Shown in pieces: positions 19,862 through 20,487 of a stretch of 20,487 bases of DNA. The translations under genes and the position numbers were made by a program. Below the pieces are notes generated by a model. The model searched no databases and had not been told where the DNA came from. It saw only the letters and a program-made list of their open reading frames with translations. Source of the DNA: a virus; the IMG/VR virus record IMGVR_UViG_3300037076_000291, positions 1 through 20,487 of that record; one strand, written 5' to 3'. The number at the start of each line of letters is the position of its first letter. Positions within the stretch are counted from its first letter, which is position 1.

Positions 19862-20487
19862 CTAGATTCCCGCTCTAACCAATCTACTCACAACTTGCTG
19901 CCTCGTTCCGCTAAGCGCTGCCACGCGCGCCTGGGATAGCGGAAGGTTTGTGTCCGGATCTCGCCACGCCAGCCAATCTTCGACCGCCACAACATTCACC
20001 TTCGCCCTCGGACCCCTCGGCTTCGCCAATCCTGCCGCGCGCCGGCAGCGCCAGCAGCCACCGCTGCGGGTCCCGTCCCCGCAGCCCTCCCGGCCCCTCC
20101 CATGGGGCTTCCTGATGGCCTTCACCCGGAAACCAGCTATTACCGCTCCTGACAAACTGATCCCAAGGCCATGGGCTGCAGCTTCCGCCGTGTGACCCTG
20201 CGCCACCAGCGCAGCCAGATCCTTGAGATGGGCTCGGGCCTGGTCCGTCTTCGGCGCCGGGCGGTTGGGCGCGGCACAGGTGGGACGGTTGAGCTTCCCA
20301 ACCATGTTGGCCACTGCCTGGCGGCTGATACTGAGAGCGCTGGCGACTTGCTTGAGAGTCAGGGTGGGGTGAGTCAGGAGGTAGTCGCGCAACCGGTTGT
20401 GAAAGTCCTTGGGACGGAGAGAGTCCCGCAGAGGAGGCAAGAAGGTAAGGAGAGTGTTTGGATCATGGGCGACGTCGACACGCTGAG
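19862..20487 (-). CDS. Helix-turn-helix DNA-binding protein (5' end outside the window)
   Basis: A protein with at least 208 residues. A TTG at 20440 could be taken as start, but it has no ribosome site. The frame stays open to the window edge with natural text (RVDVAHDPNTLLTFLPPL), so the true start lies to the right of 20487. Three helix-turn-helix-like segments can be seen. The first is TLTLKQVASALSISRQAVAN, the second GHTAEAAAHGLGISLSGAVI, the third LSQARVAALSGTRQQVVSRL at the C-terminus. A cysteine pair CWRC and a basic stretch lie between the second and third. It may be a regulator or a terminase-small-subunit-like DNA-binding protein. It is the closest candidate for the factor that binds the 19404-19418 palindrome. 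Confidence 0.75.
   Translation of the reverse strand, partial: QRVDVAHDPNTLLTFLPPLRDSLRPKDFHNRLRDYLLTHPTLTLKQVASALSISRQAVANMVGKLNRPTCAAPNRPAPKTDQARAHLKDLAALVAQGHTAEAAAHGLGISLSGAVIAGFRVKAIRKPHGRGREGCGDGTRSGGCWRCRRAAGLAKPRGPRAKVNVVAVEDWLAWRDPDTNLPLSQARVAALSGTRQQVVSRLVRAGI

Noticed and set aside
20438-20440. TTG as start of the rightmost helix-turn-helix gene
   Set aside because: No ribosome site precedes it, and the frame is open with natural sequence up to the window edge, so the gene is treated as 5'-partial.

Overview
The window reads as a fragment of a tailed double-stranded DNA phage (Caudoviricetes) genome or prophage. The evidence is a large terminase subunit, a portal protein that runs off the left edge, a phage-type SprT-like protein, three HNH-type endonuclease genes of the free-standing homing kind, an Acb2/Tad1-like anti-defence protein, and very tight packing with 1 to 20 nt overlaps at most junctions. 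Start codons are mixed ATG, GTG and TTG with clear Shine-Dalgarno sites, which fits a bacterial host. The host cannot be named from the sequence. No tRNA, rRNA, CRISPR array or insertion sequence was seen.

Layout: almost everything lies on the minus strand, so transcription runs from right to left. At the far right (19862-20487) is a 5'-truncated helix-turn-helix protein. Two tiny two-helix membrane proteins (19519-19860) lie on the plus strand. They diverge from a long minus-strand transcription unit that appears to start at a promoter and palindromic operator at 19390-19418. That unit begins with a KTSC-like gene, a HerA/FtsK-type ATPase with two C-terminal winged-helix repeats, and three small genes including a C2H2 zinc finger (16582-19379). 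Next is a glycan-type enzyme cassette (11023-16585): a GT92/GT2-like glycosyltransferase, a NodB-type deacetylase, a methyltransferase-like protein, a GT2-like enzyme, a LicD-type transferase, a second methyltransferase and a GT31-like glycosyltransferase. An HNH-type endonuclease gene is inserted before the last of these. From 11030 down to 7287 come small genes of mostly unknown role: zinc-ribbon proteins, a DnaJ-type zinc-finger protein and the Acb2/Tad1-like protein. The packaging and head block follows (7207-1): an HNH-AP2 endonuclease, terminase, SprT-like protein, an AT-hook/KOW-like protein, four small basic proteins, an HNH endonuclease on the opposite strand, and the portal.

How it may fit together: the terminase and portal package DNA, and the small proteins between them may serve the head or the DNA. 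The soluble, co-transcribed sugar enzymes look like one pathway that builds or alters a glycan on the virion, the host surface or another acceptor; the product is unknown. The homing endonucleases are selfish insertions. Two of them share an upstream leader with a TATAAT box, a hairpin centred about 40 nt before the ATG, and a second hairpin that presents the ribosome-binding site in its loop with a compensatory base-pair change. That leader and the sugar cassette are the most interesting parts of the window.
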